Positions 33,333 through 45,635 of a stretch of 64,000 nt of DNA are shown piece by piece. Source of the DNA: Symsagittifera roscoffensis (Eukaryota; Xenacoelomorpha; Acoela; Convolutidae). The DNA is taken from positions 21,707,547 to 21,771,546 of the forward strand of contig NC_087067.1 in assembly GCF_963678635.1 (NCBI RefSeq), in the 5' to 3' direction. The position numbers and the translations under genes were made by a program. Position 1 is the first letter of the stretch. Each line of letters opens with the position of its first letter. The notes below the pieces were generated by a model that worked only from the letters and a program-made list of their open reading frames with translations, did not search any database and was not told the origin of the DNA.

Positions 33333-34000
33333 AAAGGAAAAAATAATTCATTTGGAGCTTTTCAGTATTTGTGACCGGTTCGTGAAGATTAAAACTTTGA
33401 GATTGAAGAGATGAAGCGAAAAAAATTGCGCTATAATGTTAATAGGGTAACAAGTTTGATCATCTAAATGAATTTAAAGTTGTTTCTTTAAGTTTTCAGT
33501 AAACCAACTTGCGAACGTTGGCCGACAAAATATATAGCGACGGAAAAAATGGACGACTCGTTTGACACTTGGCTGATGTCGGATACTTTAAGTCTAATTG
33601 TTTTTACCTTCTCGGTAGTTGATTTTGGGTCTGATTTGTGTTTCGACCTTTAGGCTAGCAGCCAAACAAACTCGATCTAAATTTTGAAATTATTTTAAGA
33701 CCATTTTATCCACGGGGGAAAGGACCAACACAAGAACTGTACAGCTCATCACGGCGAACCACTGTTGTGCCCCTGTTTAAGAACTACATGCAATTTTTTT
33801 TGGTTATTTTTCTGTGCTGGGTTATGTTGCTTCACCATCAGGCAACGAGCACGGATCATGGTGGGCCTCGAACATCCGACCTTTCGATTGAGAGACAGAG
33901 ACGTAACCACTTCACCACCGCTCCCTTGAACAGCTAAAAGAACTCACTTCACCACTCTTCTTGAACAGCTAATTTACAAGGAATTATGCAATTATTCAGC
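33333..34000. repeat. Block S, copy 1
   Basis: This 668 bp block is found three times (also 39,423-40,090 and 44,975-45,635), always directly outside an LTR end. It has no ORF. Because it flanks the LTR each time through duplication, it is probably the original host flank of one insertion. It ends with a tRNA-derived head. Confidence 0.8.
33851..33926 (-). ncRNA. tRNA-derived (SINE-head-like) sequence in block S
   Basis: On the minus strand TGGTGAAGTGGTTA resembles a Pol III A box and GTTCGAGGCC a B box. They are separated as in a tRNA: about 44 bases from the A box start to the B box. The acceptor and T stems do not pair well, so it is a decayed tRNA gene or a SINE head, not a working tRNA. 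Copies lie at 39,941-40,016 and about 45,492-45,567. Confidence 0.55.
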
Positions 34001-35494
34001 ACAACATCTGCGCCAGGCAGTGACGGGGTACGCCCCATGAGTGAACACAAATTTTCTTCATTCTCTATAACCTGAAGCCTCCAGCATCCGCTCCACTTCT
34101 ATCATCACTCAATGCGTCTCACTTTTTTTGTCAGCCATAAAGTATTTCGCGTCTGGAAATCACTTATACTTCTTTTACTTAGCCTCGTGATTTTTCTTTC
34201 ACTACTGTCTTTAGTTTGTTCTTAGAACTCTCCGGGACAAACTGAAGACGCTTCGTCAACAGTTCGGATAAACTTTCCAACATTCTTTCCAACCTTACAC
34301 ACTTGATCATCAAGATTTTTTGGGACAAAAATTTTGCGTCCTCGCATCCAGTAACATCATGTGCATGGAGTATTTCCTGTTTCAATATGGAATTTAGTTC
34401 GATCCAACCATTTAAAGTGAACCAGCCGACCTATTACATCTTTCGTTATTTTTCACACACATTTCACTTTCAAGAGCTTCTGGCTAGCCTCCAAACTTTT
34501 GTTCTGACTTTAGGACTCCAGGATCACTTCCACGCTTAGGGAAAACTCGAGTTTGAGAGCCTGCACTGCGCGCACCAATGACGCAATGGATGTAACCACG
34601 ATCAAAAATCCCAAAGCTGTCAACAAAATTCGCCTAAGTTACCCCATGGCAGACAAAAATCAGTTCCACTTCAGTCTCATACGCAAAGCTCACTTTTCTC
34701 CTACAACCTTTCTAATTGAAAATGTTGTTCTTACAATGTTTTCCTATAATAGTCTGTCCCACACGTATGCCCTTTCAGTCCATTGAACGCCAGATAAACG
34801 TCTTTTTTCATCCATCCGTCGGTGTGTTCTCTTCGATGGCTACTTGGGTGGAGAATCATTTTGTTCTTTTGCATTTTTCCAAGGCTTCTTCTTCCGTTAC
34901 ATTGTCACTCCCTTGCCTCTAATCACTGTCCTCCAGCATTCTTTTCCCCATTTGGAAGGATTTGTGGGCAGTGAAGCAACTTTTAGGATCAGCTACTCTT
35001 TGCTCACACCAGGATGAGAGAACCTCGCCTACTTTCTGCTCCGGTTTCCGGCAGAAACTTTTGTCTAAGCTACATTTTGCTGCAGATCATCTTGTATGAC
35101 CTTGTTTTTCACGTCCTGTGTCACACAAAGCACTCAAGCCACTGGCTTCAAATCTGCAGTGTCTGCATTTTTAACGGTCAGGAAGAGCCTTTTGTAGGCG
35201 CCTGGTCCTACATACAGCGGAAATACTCGGTCGATTTCGGAGACTCTGAAATTATGATGCCTCGCGCATTCATATACCCACTTCGTCCTTAAAGCTCGAA
35301 CCCGTGGCATCAATCTTTGCTGCGCCAGTATCTTTATTTTCGCTTTCGGTACTTTCAGCATTTCACAGTTGGAATTGAACAAAACTAGGCTGCTTGGGCA
35401 GTCCAGACTTCTCAAATGCTTCGGCCTAACTACAATCATTTCCTGAACACTCGGAACCGCCCGAGCATTGAGCTACCCTACTGTCAACCTGGTA
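34001..35494. repeat. Single R unit in duplication unit I
   Basis: It is bounded sharply: left at ACAACATCTGCGCC, right at GTCAACCTGGTA. It lacks about 115 bp that join successive R units in the array, and the CT run is replaced by TTTTCTCCTACAA. Minus-strand frames are at 34,179-34,385 and 35,134-35,439. Confidence 0.85.
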
Positions 35495-35559
35495 ATTTTG
35501 GGGGCTTTTATGCTTCCTACGCTTCTCCTCGGTTCGTCAATGTGTCTACTAGATTGAAT

Positions 35560-35950
35560 CTCTGTTAATGACGATGTGAAAAGATTTTTGGCCGTGAATC
35601 ACAAAATTGAGATCACTTTCATTCTCTTTGATTACGTGTCGTCCATTTTAGAACGACTTAAGTTTCTTTGTCTGTCCCTTGCAAAGGATCGGGTTAAAAC
35701 AGAACTTTGCCGTTCACTTTATATTTAGGTCCGCAATGTTTTCTATCGTAGTAGGTCATTTGCTGTTCTTGTTTGACGTTTATTGTATCACTCACCAAAT
35801 CGTGACTTTCTTGGAGTTCCTTCTATAGGTCTCTGACGTTGTCACTTGGCGTTGCAAAGATCGTTTGCGATGTTCCGTACATGCAATCTAGTGGCGAGGA
35901 GCAAGAGCGACAAAATATAAAATAACACGGACTGTATTTGGTCACTGCAT
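35560..35950 (-). pseudogene. Integrase C-terminal region, element 3 copy I
   Basis: It matches 20,168-20,530 but carries small deletions and stops, for instance GGTTAAAACAGAAC in place of GGTTAAAAAGTAGAAC. The block before the GPY/F-like tail is still recognisable. Confidence 0.6.
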
Positions 35951-36640
35951 GAATTGAAGATCTAAAGCCATCAAAACTGTTTAAAGATATTTGACCCAGT
36001 CATTGTGGTTTTCTCCCACATATTTTGACAAAATTCTTCGTTAGTTTTGTTGGTTCTTTTAATCATTGCGTTTCCTGAGGATGATATGATGTTGTGCTAG
36101 TTCTATCGATTCCCAGTTTGGAGCGAAATTTATGAAAAGATGTGTTTCGAAGTTTGATACCTTGTCGCTGTGCAGGTTTGCTGGGCAGGCAAAGAGTGAA
36201 ATACAATTATCGACCAATGCTTCAGCTTCTGTTCTTGCTTCCTAGTTTTGAAGTGGTATCGCTTCGTACCACTTTGAGAATTGATCTCCGAATAGGAGAA
36301 CATACTTGAATCCTTCCTATTCCGGTAGCGGTCCCATGATATCCAACGCTACCTGCCAAAATGGATGGCTTATCTTTCATGTCTGCAGTGGATGTTTATG
36401 TTTCTGGCTAGGATTATTCTTTGCTATGCAATTTTCATAGCTACTAACCCAATCTGTAATCTCCCGACATATTCCAGGTCAGTAAGACTTTTCTGGAGTA
36501 CGCTAAAAAGTCTTTTAGTAACTGAAACAACCAAAATTGATGTATTCATGTAGCAAAAGAAGCATTTCCTCCATGATTACTGGTGTCAAATCTTTTCGGA
36601 CTACGATGTTTTGTTCATTCCAGTGAGTCGATGACATCAC
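35950..36640 (-). pseudogene. Integrase, element 3 copy I (both Asp present)
   Basis: DIMGPLPE (near 36,350), GDQFSKWYEAIPL (36,260-36,300) and NLHSDKVSNFE (near 36,165) keep the first two catalytic Asp residues. YHPQ and the AMIERTNRT block with the catalytic Glu lie near 36,070 in a different frame, so a frameshift separates them. Two stops lie in the core. This is the best-preserved catalytic core, but it cannot be translated whole. Confidence 0.75.
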
Positions 36641-37520
36641 TTATCCTTGGTAGTGGCCTGCTTGTCTTTTCGATCTGATTGTTCAGTCCTCTGTAATCAA
36701 CTACTAATCTGTGGGATCCGTCTTTTTTCTTAACAAGTCTGTATAGGGCTGTCCAATTCAAGTGAGTTGGTTCAACTAGGTTGCCTTTTTTCTAAATTAT
36801 CCCCAATCATTTTCAAGGCTTTCCCCTCTTCAAAATTCATACTTCCGTATGCCCGCGCAACGGCTTTAACTTTATTTTATGACTGATTTGATTCGAAATG
36901 GCTTTAACTTTATTTTATGTCTGATTTTAATCGAAAACCCTAAGTCCGTTGAGCTGCGTGAAAAGACCCGGTTGTGTTTATCAAACATTATTTGTATCTT
37001 TTTCTTTTCTTCAGATGACAATTGTGCAACGTCCAGAGTAGCGTGTTTGCCTAATTCAAAAGGCGCTTGATGATGCGGTCGCTCCTTGCTTCTAAAAGTC
37101 CGTTTACTTGAATTTGATTTCTCAAATCGGTATTATGAGCGATTTTGCTGTCGTGGTATATGTTAATAGCTTCAATTTGCATTCTCAATAGTTTCAGGCA
37201 ACTTTTTCCTTAGTTTATACTAATCAGTGAGTAAGGTACCAGTAACAGTAGTCCATAATATCCATTGAGTAGCGCTGATATAGGTAGCGTTGTCCAACAT
37301 TTCGTACTGTATAGCAATTATTCGCCAAGGTTTAGAAAATATTATTGATATATATTATGAAGCTCCAACCAGGAAGGCAGGGTAAGCAGTTATCAGCTGT
37401 TATCAAAAACTGTTAGGCGAACTTACCGGATTTTGGTTTCATTTGGATTTTGAAGTCGACATTGACAACTATTTTCAACGCCGAATTGTTAGCCGCTAAT
37501 ACTTCATTATTAAAATCTTT
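36641..37520 (-). pseudogene. Protease end and RT fingers fused to integrase, element 3 copy I
   Basis: LPCLPGWSFI near 37,385 is the protease C-terminal signature. RT fingers (KKKDGSHRLVVDYRGLNN, 36,680-36,740) end at ISDVID and continue into the integrase, as at 21,126 and 24,351. Confidence 0.75.
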
Positions 37521-37659
37521 TATTGCCTTTTGTACGTGACAAAATGTATGAGAGATTTGTGATTCCCACAAACTATAACTTTTTTAAACCAATTTTTTGT
37601 TCAATAACAACTAAAAACACAATAAAACATTTCGTTTTAATACTGGAACAAACCCTGAT

Positions 37660-38611
37660 TACGTTGGTTTGTTCCGTCCTTTTATTCCAAGAGAAGTTTT
37701 GCTTAACGTGCGTAGTTTTTCTACAAGTAAAACACTTACGGCAGTTCTTTGCTCAATGACTCTTTTGCCCACATAGTCGAAACTTGTCATAGTTGTTTTC
37801 CCTTCTGTGGTTGTCATTTCTTTCGCGAGTATTTGGTCCTGGGGTGGGAGTTCTTGCTCTGTCTGTTGAACATTATTCACTATATCGGTTCCCATTGCGT
37901 GGCGTTCCTCCACACTGGATGTTGTCTCTTCGACGGTCACTGCTCTGGGTATTATTTTCATTACCAATCGACATCTGTTGAACTATTATGTTCACCGAGT
38001 CTATTTGGATTTCTGTTTCATCAATCAGTTTGTCTGCTATTTGCAGCGTTTTCTTCTTCCTCAATTCTAATTAAGGCTTCCAGGTGAGGTGCCTGCTCTA
38101 AAGAATTCGCGATGTTCATGTCCTTGTCCCCAATTGTCTAGCAGATTTCATGTCGAACTTGGCTGTGTTGGATCCCATCGAGAAAACCCCGAAGCATTAA
38201 GTGATCCCGTATGTCTTGGGACTCGTCTGGGTATGCCTACAGCGCCAATTACAGTAAATCCACCAGGAAATCTGTTAAATGTTCACCTGCTTGCTGCACG
38301 CGCTGTTGACGCGCTAGCCGTAATGCCTTTTTCATGTCTTTTTTACTGTAATGTCTTCGAAAAGCTATAACGGTCTAATCATAGCTTCTTCTAATAGTCT
38401 CCGGGAGGATACGATAAAACTCGATTGCAGATTTCTGCAAACTTAACTCGAAATAATAAGGCCGTTAATCAGTTTCGATTCCAATTACAGTACGTTTCCA
38501 GTTTTAGAGCTCGGCTAATAGCCGGAAGAGTGTTAAGTAGCTTTCAAAATCGTTGGAACCAGTGAATGCCTCCGGCAAAAACATCTTGGATAGTGAACTT
38601 GCAGCTGCCAT
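37660..38611 (-). pseudogene. gag: gag pseudogene, element 3 copy I
   Basis: The start ATG is at 38,609-38,611. The N-terminal part reads MAAASSLSKMFLPEAFTGSN, then DFESYLTLFRLLAEL, SAIEFYRILPETIRRSY and an FLVDLQLAL region. It parallels the Ty3/gypsy capsid pattern (target-protein fold entry 'F.G...F..YL..F', then 'A..F...LP'). The end carries CRKCFTCRKTTHVKQNF at about 37,690-37,750, a C-x2-C-x4-H knuckle whose last Cys is Phe. About three stops interrupt roughly 315 codons. Gag would form the capsid. Confidence 0.8.
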
Positions 38612-38984
38612 GCTTAACTCCCACACTTCTTAATTGTTGATCATGTTATCCCTGTAGTTGGAGTTTTCATAGGTCGTACAAGCTGATTTCAGCTTAAAAT
38701 AACATTTTATGTCTCTTCAACTACTGTTTTTCTTCTTTTATCTCAGGAAGTTTGTTTTTCAGCCGGTTTTATTCAACCTTCCGTTGAATTCATTCGAATT
38801 ACTTCTGCTTTAAGCGAATAGTTGACAGTTTAAAACCCAAATCAGCAGAGATTTTTTTTTTATTAAACGTGATTTTTACGTATTTTAAAACTTTATCTGG
38901 TTTTTAAGGTTTTCCCGATATGCTTAACAACTTTTTTTGAAACACCTTTGTTCTTCCTGATTCTTGTTTTTTTCTCTGCCAGCC

Positions 38985-39422
38985 AAACTAGTGTTTCTTG
39001 GAATAAAACAAGGATTGAGTATAAATTGAATTGAAAATTCGAACTAACTATAACTGCTTCAATATTTAAATTCCAAATTTGTCACGCAGACTGATGTGAT
39101 AATTACAGAAGTTTATTATTGTAAGGGTTTATCATGGAAATATTTATAAACAAACTGATTGCTCTGATATTTCAATTTTTATGATGTTCCCGAGTTGCCC
39201 CTTTTCTAACCTTGATCCGAGTAATTATTGATTTAACCCAGATTACGGATTTTCACACTTTTTGACAGCTTCTTCCGACAGTATTTGAGGTGAAGTTTCC
39301 TCCCGCCTGTCAAGGCGTTTGCATGATTGTCAAAGTCATTTAATGCGTTGACAGTTCTCAGACATCATAAATTAGCAATGATTTTTGCCAAACTAGTTCA
39401 AGTTATGATCCGTTTCCTTACA
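38985..39422 (-). repeat. 5' LTR of element 3, copy I
   Basis: It aligns with the element 1 LTR from AAACTAGTGTTTCTTGG to TTCCTTACA. The inner end and the primer binding site are eroded (CTCTGCCAGCCAAAC instead of CTCTGTCGCCACTG), so the exact inner border is uncertain. Confidence 0.75.
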
Positions 39423-40090
39423 AAAGGAAAAAATAATTTATTTGGAGCTTTTCAGTATTTGTGACCGGTTCGTGAAGATTAAAACTTTGAGATTGAAGAG
39501 ATGAAGCGAAAAAAATTGCGCTATAATGTTAATAGGGTAACAAGTTTGATCATCTAAATGAATTTAAAGTTGTTTCTTTAAGTTTTTAGTAAACCAACTT
39601 GCGAACGTTGGCCGACAAAATATATAGCGACGGAAAAAATGGACGACTCGTTTGACACTTGGCTGATGTCGGATACTTTAAGTCTAATTGTTTTTACCTT
39701 CTCGGTAGTTGATTTTGGGTCTGATTTGTGTTTCGACCTTTAGGCTAGCAGCCAAACAAACTCGATCTAAATTTTGAAATTATTTTAAGACCATTTTATC
39801 CACGGGGGAAAGGACCAACACAAGAACTGTACAGCTCATCACGGCGAACCACTGTTGTGCCCCTGTTTAAGAACTACATGCAATTTTTTTTGGTTATTTT
39901 TCTGTGCTGGGTTATGTTGCTTCACCCTCAGGCAACGAGCACGGATCATGGTGGGCCTCGAACATCCGACCTTTCGATTGAGAGACGGAGACGTAACCAC
40001 TTCACCACCGCTCCCTTGAACAGCTAAAAGAACTCACTTCACCACTCTTCTTGAACAGCTAATTTACAAAGAATTATGCAATTATTCAGC
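39423..40090. repeat. Block S, copy 2
   Basis: Nearly identical to 33,333-34,000 at an offset of 6,090 bp, including the tRNA-derived head at 39,941-40,016. No gene. Confidence 0.85.
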
Positions 40091-41590
40091 ACAACATCTG
40101 CGCCAGGCAGTGACGGGGTACGCCCCATGAGTGAACACAAAATTTCTCCATTCTCTATAACCTGAAGCCTCCAGCATCCGCTCCACTTCTATCATCACTC
40201 AATGCGTCTCACTTTTTTTGTCAGCCATAAAGTATTTCGCGTCTGGAAATCACTTATACTTCTTTTACTTAGCCTCGTGATTTTTCTTTCACTACTGTCT
40301 TTAGTTTGTTCTTAGAACTCTCCGGGACAAACTGAAGACGCTTCGTCAACAGTTCGGATAAACTTTCCAACATTCTTTCCAACCTTACACACTTGATCAT
40401 CAAGATTTTTTGGGACAAAAATTTTGCGTCCTCGCATCCAGTAACATCATGTGCATGGAGTATTTCCTGTTTCAATATGGAATTTAGTTCGATCCAACCA
40501 TGTAAAGTGAACCAGCCAGCCTATTACATCTTTCGTTATTTTTCACACACATTTCACTTTCAAGAGCTTCTGGCTAGCCTCCAATCTTTTGTTCTGACTT
40601 TAGGACTCCAGGATCACTTCCACGCTTAGGGAAAACTCGAGTTTGAGAGCCTGCACTGCGCGCACCAATGACGCAATGGATGTAACCACGATCAAAAATC
40701 CCAAAGCTGTCAACAAAATTCGCCTAAGTTACCCCATGGCAGACAAAAATCAGTTCCACTTCAGTCTCATACGCAAAGCTCACTTTTCTCCTACAACCTT
40801 TCTAATTGAAAATGTTGTTCTTACAATGTTTTCCTATAATAGTCTGTCCCACACGTATGCCCTTTCAGTCCATTGAACGCCAGATAAACGTCTTTTTTCA
40901 TCCATCCGTCGGTGTGTTCTCTTCGATGGCTACTTGGGTGGAGAATCATTTTGTTCTTTTGCATTTTTCCAAGGCTTCTTCTTCCGTTACATTGTCACTC
41001 CCTTGCCTCTAATCACTGTCCTCCAGCATTCTTTTCCCTATTTGGAAGGATTTGTGGGCAGTGAAGCAACTTTTAGGATCAGCTACTCTTTGCTCACACC
41101 AGGGTGAGAGAACCTCGCCTACTTTCTGCTCCGGTTTCCGGCAGAAACTTTTGTCTAAGCACAAGCTACATTTTGCTGCAGATCAGCTTGTCTGACCTTG
41201 TTTTTCACGTCCTGTGTCACACAAAGCACTCAAGCCACTGGCTTCAAATCTGCAGTGTCTGCGTTTTTAACGGTCAGTAAGAGCCTTTTGTAGGCGCTTG
41301 GTCCTACATACAGCGGAAATACTCGGTCGATTTCGGAGACTCTGAAATTATGATGCCTCGCGCATTCATATACCCACTTCGTCCTTAAAGCTCGAAGCCA
41401 TGGCATCAATCTTTGCTGCGCCAGTATCTTTATTTTCGCTTTCGGTACTTTCAGCATTTTACAGTTGGAATTGAACAAAACTAGGCTGCTTGGGCAGTCC
41501 AGACTTCTCAAATGCTTCGGCCTAACTACAATCATTTCCTGAACACTCGGAACCGCCCGAGCATTGAGCTACCCTACTGTCAACCTGGTA
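40091..41590. repeat. Single R unit in duplication unit II
   Basis: It matches 34,001-35,494 with the same two borders, so the R unit was already single when the segment duplicated. A 101-residue minus frame lies at 41,230-41,535. Confidence 0.85.
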
Positions 41591-43380
41591 ATTTTGGGGG
41601 CTTTTATGCTTCCTACGCTTCTCCTCGGTTCGTCAATGTGTCTACTAGATTGAATCTCTGTTAATGACGATGTGAAAAGATTTTTGGCCGTGAATCACAA
41701 AATTGAGATCACTTTCATTCTCACTGATTACGTGTCGTCCATTTTAGAACGACTTAAGTTTCTTTGTCTGTCCCTTGCAAAGGATCGGGTTAAAACAGAA
41801 CTTTATATTTAGGTCCGCAATGTTTTCTATCGTAGTAGGTCATTTGCTGTTCTTGTTTGACGTTTATTGTATCACTCACCAAATCGTGACTTTCTTGGAG
41901 TTCCTTCTATAGGTCTCTGACGTTGTCACTTGGCGTTGCAAAGATCGTTTGCGATGTTCCGTACATGCAATCTAGTGGCGAGGAGCAAGAGCGACAAAAT
42001 ATAAAATAACACGGACTGTATTTGGTCACTGCATGAATTGAAGATCTAAAGCCATCAAAACTGTTTAAAGATATTTGACCCAGTCATTGTGGTTTTCTCC
42101 CACATATTTTGACAAAATTCTTCGTTTGTTTTGTTGGTTCTTTCAATCATTGCGTTTCCTGAGGATGATATGATGTTGTGCTAGTTCTATCGATTCCCAG
42201 TTTGGAGCGAAATTTATGAAAAGATGTGTTTCGAAGTTTGATGCCTTGTCGCTGTGCAGGTTTGCTGGGCAGGCAAAGAGTGAAATACAATTATCGACCA
42301 ATGCTTCGGCTTCTGTTCTTGCTTCCTAGTTTTGAAGTGGTATCGCTTCGTACCACTTTGAGAATTGATCTCCGAATAGGAGAACATACTTGAATCCTTC
42401 CTATTCCGGTAGCAGTCCCATGATATCCAACGCTACCTGCCAAAATGGATGGCTTATCTTTCATGTCTGCAGTGGATGTTTATGTTTCTGGCTAGGATTA
42501 TTCTTTGCTATGCAATTTTCATAGCTACTAACCCAATCTGTAATCTCCCGACATATTCCAGGTCAGTAAGACTTTTCTGGAGTACGCTAAAAAGTCTTTT
42601 AGTCACTGAAACAACCAAAAAAATGATGTATTCATGTAGCAAAAGAAGCATTTCCTCCATGAATACTGGTGTCAAATCTTTTCGGACTACGATGTTTTGT
42701 TCATTCCAGTGAGTCGATGACATCACTTATCCTTGGTAGTGGCCTGCTTGTCTTTTCGATCTGATTGTTCAGTCCTCTGTAATCAACTACTAATCTGTGG
42801 GATCCGTCTTTTTTCTTAACAAGTCTGTATAGGGCTGTCCAATTCAAGTGAGTTGGTTCAACTAGGTTGCCTCTTTTCTAAATTATCCCCAATCATTTTC
42901 AAGGCTTTCCCTCTTCAAAATTCAGACTTCCGTATGCCCGCCGCAACGGCTTTAACTTTATTTTATGTCTGATTTTAATCGAAAACCCTAGGTCCGTTGA
43001 GCTGCGTGAAAAGACCCGGTTGTGTTTATCAAACATTATCTGTATCTTTTTCTTTTCTTCAGATGACAATTGTGCAACGTCCAGAGTAGCGTGTTTGCCT
43101 AATTCAAAAGGCGCTTGATGATGCGGTCGCTCCTTGCTTCTAAAAGTCCGTTTACTTGAATTTGATTTCTCAAATCGGTATTATGAGCGATTTTGCTGTC
43201 GTGGTATATGTTAAAAGCTTCAATTTGCATTCTCAATAGTTTCAGGCAACTTTTTCCTTAGTTTATACAAATCAGTGAGTAAGGTACCAGTAACAGTAGT
43301 CCATAATATCCATTGGGTAGCGCTGATATAGGTGGCGTTGTCCAACATTTCGTACTCTATAGCAATTATTCGCCAAGTTT

Positions 43381-44157
43381 TAGAGGTGGGAGTTCTTGCT
43401 CTGTCTGTTGAACATTATTCACTATATCGGTTCCCATTGCGTGGCGTTCGTCCCCACTGGCTGTTGTCTCTTCGACGGTCACTGCTCTGGGTATTATTTT
43501 CATTACCAATCGACATCTGTTCAACTATTCTGTTCACCGAGTCTATTTGGATTTCTGTTTCATCAATCAGTTTGTCTGCTATTTGCAGCGTTTTCTTCTT
43601 CCTCAATTCTAATTAAGGCTTCCAGGTGAGGTGCTTGCTCTAAAGAATTCACGATGTTCATGTCCTTGTCCCCAATTGTCTAGCAGATTTCATGTCGAAC
43701 TTGGCTGTGTTGGATCCCATCGAGAAAACCCCAAAGCATTAAGTGATCCCGTACGTATGTCCTGGGACTCGTCTGGGTATGCCTACAGCGCCAATTGCAG
43801 TAAACCCACCAGGAAATTTGTTAAATTTTCACCTGCCTGCTGCACGCGCTGTTGACGCGCTAGTCGTAATGCCTTTTTCATGTCTTTTTTACTGTAATGT
43901 CTTCAAAAAGCTATAACGGTCTCATCACAGCTTCTTATAATAGCCTCTGGGAGGATACGATAGAACTCGATTGCAGATTTCTGCAATCTTAACGCGAAAT
44001 AATGCGGCCGTTAATCAGTTTCGATTCCAATTACAGTAAGTTTCCAGTTTTGCAGCTCGGCTATTAGCCGGAAGAGTGTTAAGTAGCTTTCAAAATCGTT
44101 GGAACCAGTGAATGCCTCCGGCAAAAACATCGTGGATAGTGAACTTGCAGCTGCCAT
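43381..44157 (-). pseudogene. gag: gag pseudogene, element 3 copy II (nucleocapsid deleted)
   Basis: The start ATG is at 44,155-44,157, and the capsid pattern matches copy I, with Gln (CAA) in place of one copy I stop. At 43,384 the sequence jumps from gag to the protease-RT linker (CGCCAAGTTTTAGA|GGTGGGAG), so the zinc knuckle and protease are missing. Confidence 0.75.
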
Positions 44158-44534
44158 GCTTAACTCCCACACTTCTTAATTGTTGATCATGTTATCTCTG
44201 TAGTTGAAGTTTTCATAGGTCGTACCAGCTGCTTTCAGCTTAAAATAACATTTTTAATGTCTATTCAACTACTGTTTTTCCTCTTTTATCTCAGGAAATT
44301 TGTTTTTCAGCTCGGTTTTATTCAACCTTCCGTTGAATTCTTTCGAATTACTTCTGCTTTAAGCGAATAATTGACAGTTTAAAACCCAAATCAGCAGAAA
44401 ATTTTTTTTTCTATTAAACGTGATTTTTACGTATTTTAAAACTTTATCTGGTTTTTAAGGTTTTCCCGATAGGCTCAACAACTTTTTTTTAAACTCCTTT
44501 GTTCTTCCTGATTCTTGTTTTTTTTATCTGTCAG

Positions 44535-44974
44535 CCCAACTAGTGTTTCTTGGAATAAAACAAGGATTGAGTATAAATTGAATTGAAAATTCAAAATAAC
44601 TTTAACTGCTTTAATATTCAAAATCCAAATTTGTCACGCAGACTGATGTGATAACTACAGAAATTTATTATTGTAAGGGTTTATCAAGGAAATATTTATT
44701 AAGCAACTGATTGCTCTGAATGTAATATTTTTATGATGTTCCCGAGTTGCCCCTTTTCTAACGTTGATCCGAGTAATTATTGATTTAACCCAGATTACGG
44801 ATTTTCACACTTTTTGTCAGCTTCTTCTGACAGTATTTAAGGTGAAGTTTCCTCCCGCCGGTCAAGGCGTTTGCATGATTGTCAAAGTCATTTAATGCGT
44901 TGACAGTTCTCAGACATCATAAATTAGCAATGATTTTTGCCAAACTAGTTCAAGTCATGATCCGTTTCCTTACA
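44535..44974 (-). repeat. 5' LTR of element 3, copy II
   Basis: It aligns with 38,985-39,422. It keeps TCTGTCAGCCC at the eroded primer binding site, slightly closer to element 1 than copy I is. The outer end is TTCCTTACA at 44,974. Confidence 0.75.
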
Positions 44975-45635
44975 ATAGGAAAAAATAATTTATTTGGAGC
45001 TTTTCAGTATTTGTGACCGGTTCGTGAAGATTAAAACTTTGAGATTGAAGAGATGAAGCGAAAAAAGTTGCGCTATAATGTTAATAGGGTAACGAGTTTG
45101 ATCATCTGAATGAATTTAAAATTGTTTCTTTAAGGTTTTAGTAAACCAATTTGCGAACGTTGCCCGACAAAATATATAGCGACGGAAAAAATGGACGACT
45201 CGTTTGACACTTGGCTGACGTCGGATACTTTAAGTCCAATTGTTTTTACCTTCTCGGTAGTTGATTGTGGGTCTGATTTGTGTTACGACCTTTAGGCTAG
45301 CAGCCAAACAAACTGTAATTAAATTTTGACATTATTTTAAGACCATTTTATCCACGGGGGAAAGGACCAACACAAGAACTGTACAGCTCATCACGGCGAA
45401 CCGCTGTTGTGCCCCTGTTTAAGAACTACATGCAATTTTTTTGGTTATTTTTCTGGGCTGGGTTATGTTGCTTCACCCTCAGGCAACGAGCACGGATCAT
45501 GGGGGGCCTCGAACATCCGACCTTTCGATTGAGAGGCGGAGACGTAACCACTTCACCACCGCTCGCTTGAACAGCTAAAAGAACAGCTGTGATCTTGAAC
45601 AGCTAAATTACAAAGAATTATGCAATTATTCAGCA
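44975..45635. repeat. Block S, copy 3
   Basis: More diverged from copies 1 and 2 than they are from each other. The tRNA-derived head is at about 45,492-45,567. It ends at TTCAGCACA, where copies 1 and 2 pass into an R unit but this one passes into unique sequence. Confidence 0.8.

Larger units (their letters stand above)
35495..39422 (-). mobile_element. Element 3, copy I: 5' LTR, gag, protease end, RT fingers, integrase
   Basis: Minus-strand order from 39,422: LTR, leader, gag, zinc knuckle, protease end, RT fingers, integrase and integrase tail, ending at 35,495 where the R unit starts. No env-like part and no 3' LTR are present. It belongs to the same subfamily as element 2 (same RT-integrase joint). 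It is the most complete gag-to-integrase stretch in the window. Confidence 0.8.
41591..44974 (-). mobile_element. Element 3, copy II
   Basis: A duplicate of 35,495-39,422, lacking about 506 bp (protease end and zinc knuckle) and a 22 bp piece near 41,803. Integrase (about 42,020-42,720) and RT fingers (42,760-42,820) keep the same RT-integrase joint. The second catalytic block reads NLHSDKASNFE. Confidence 0.8.
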
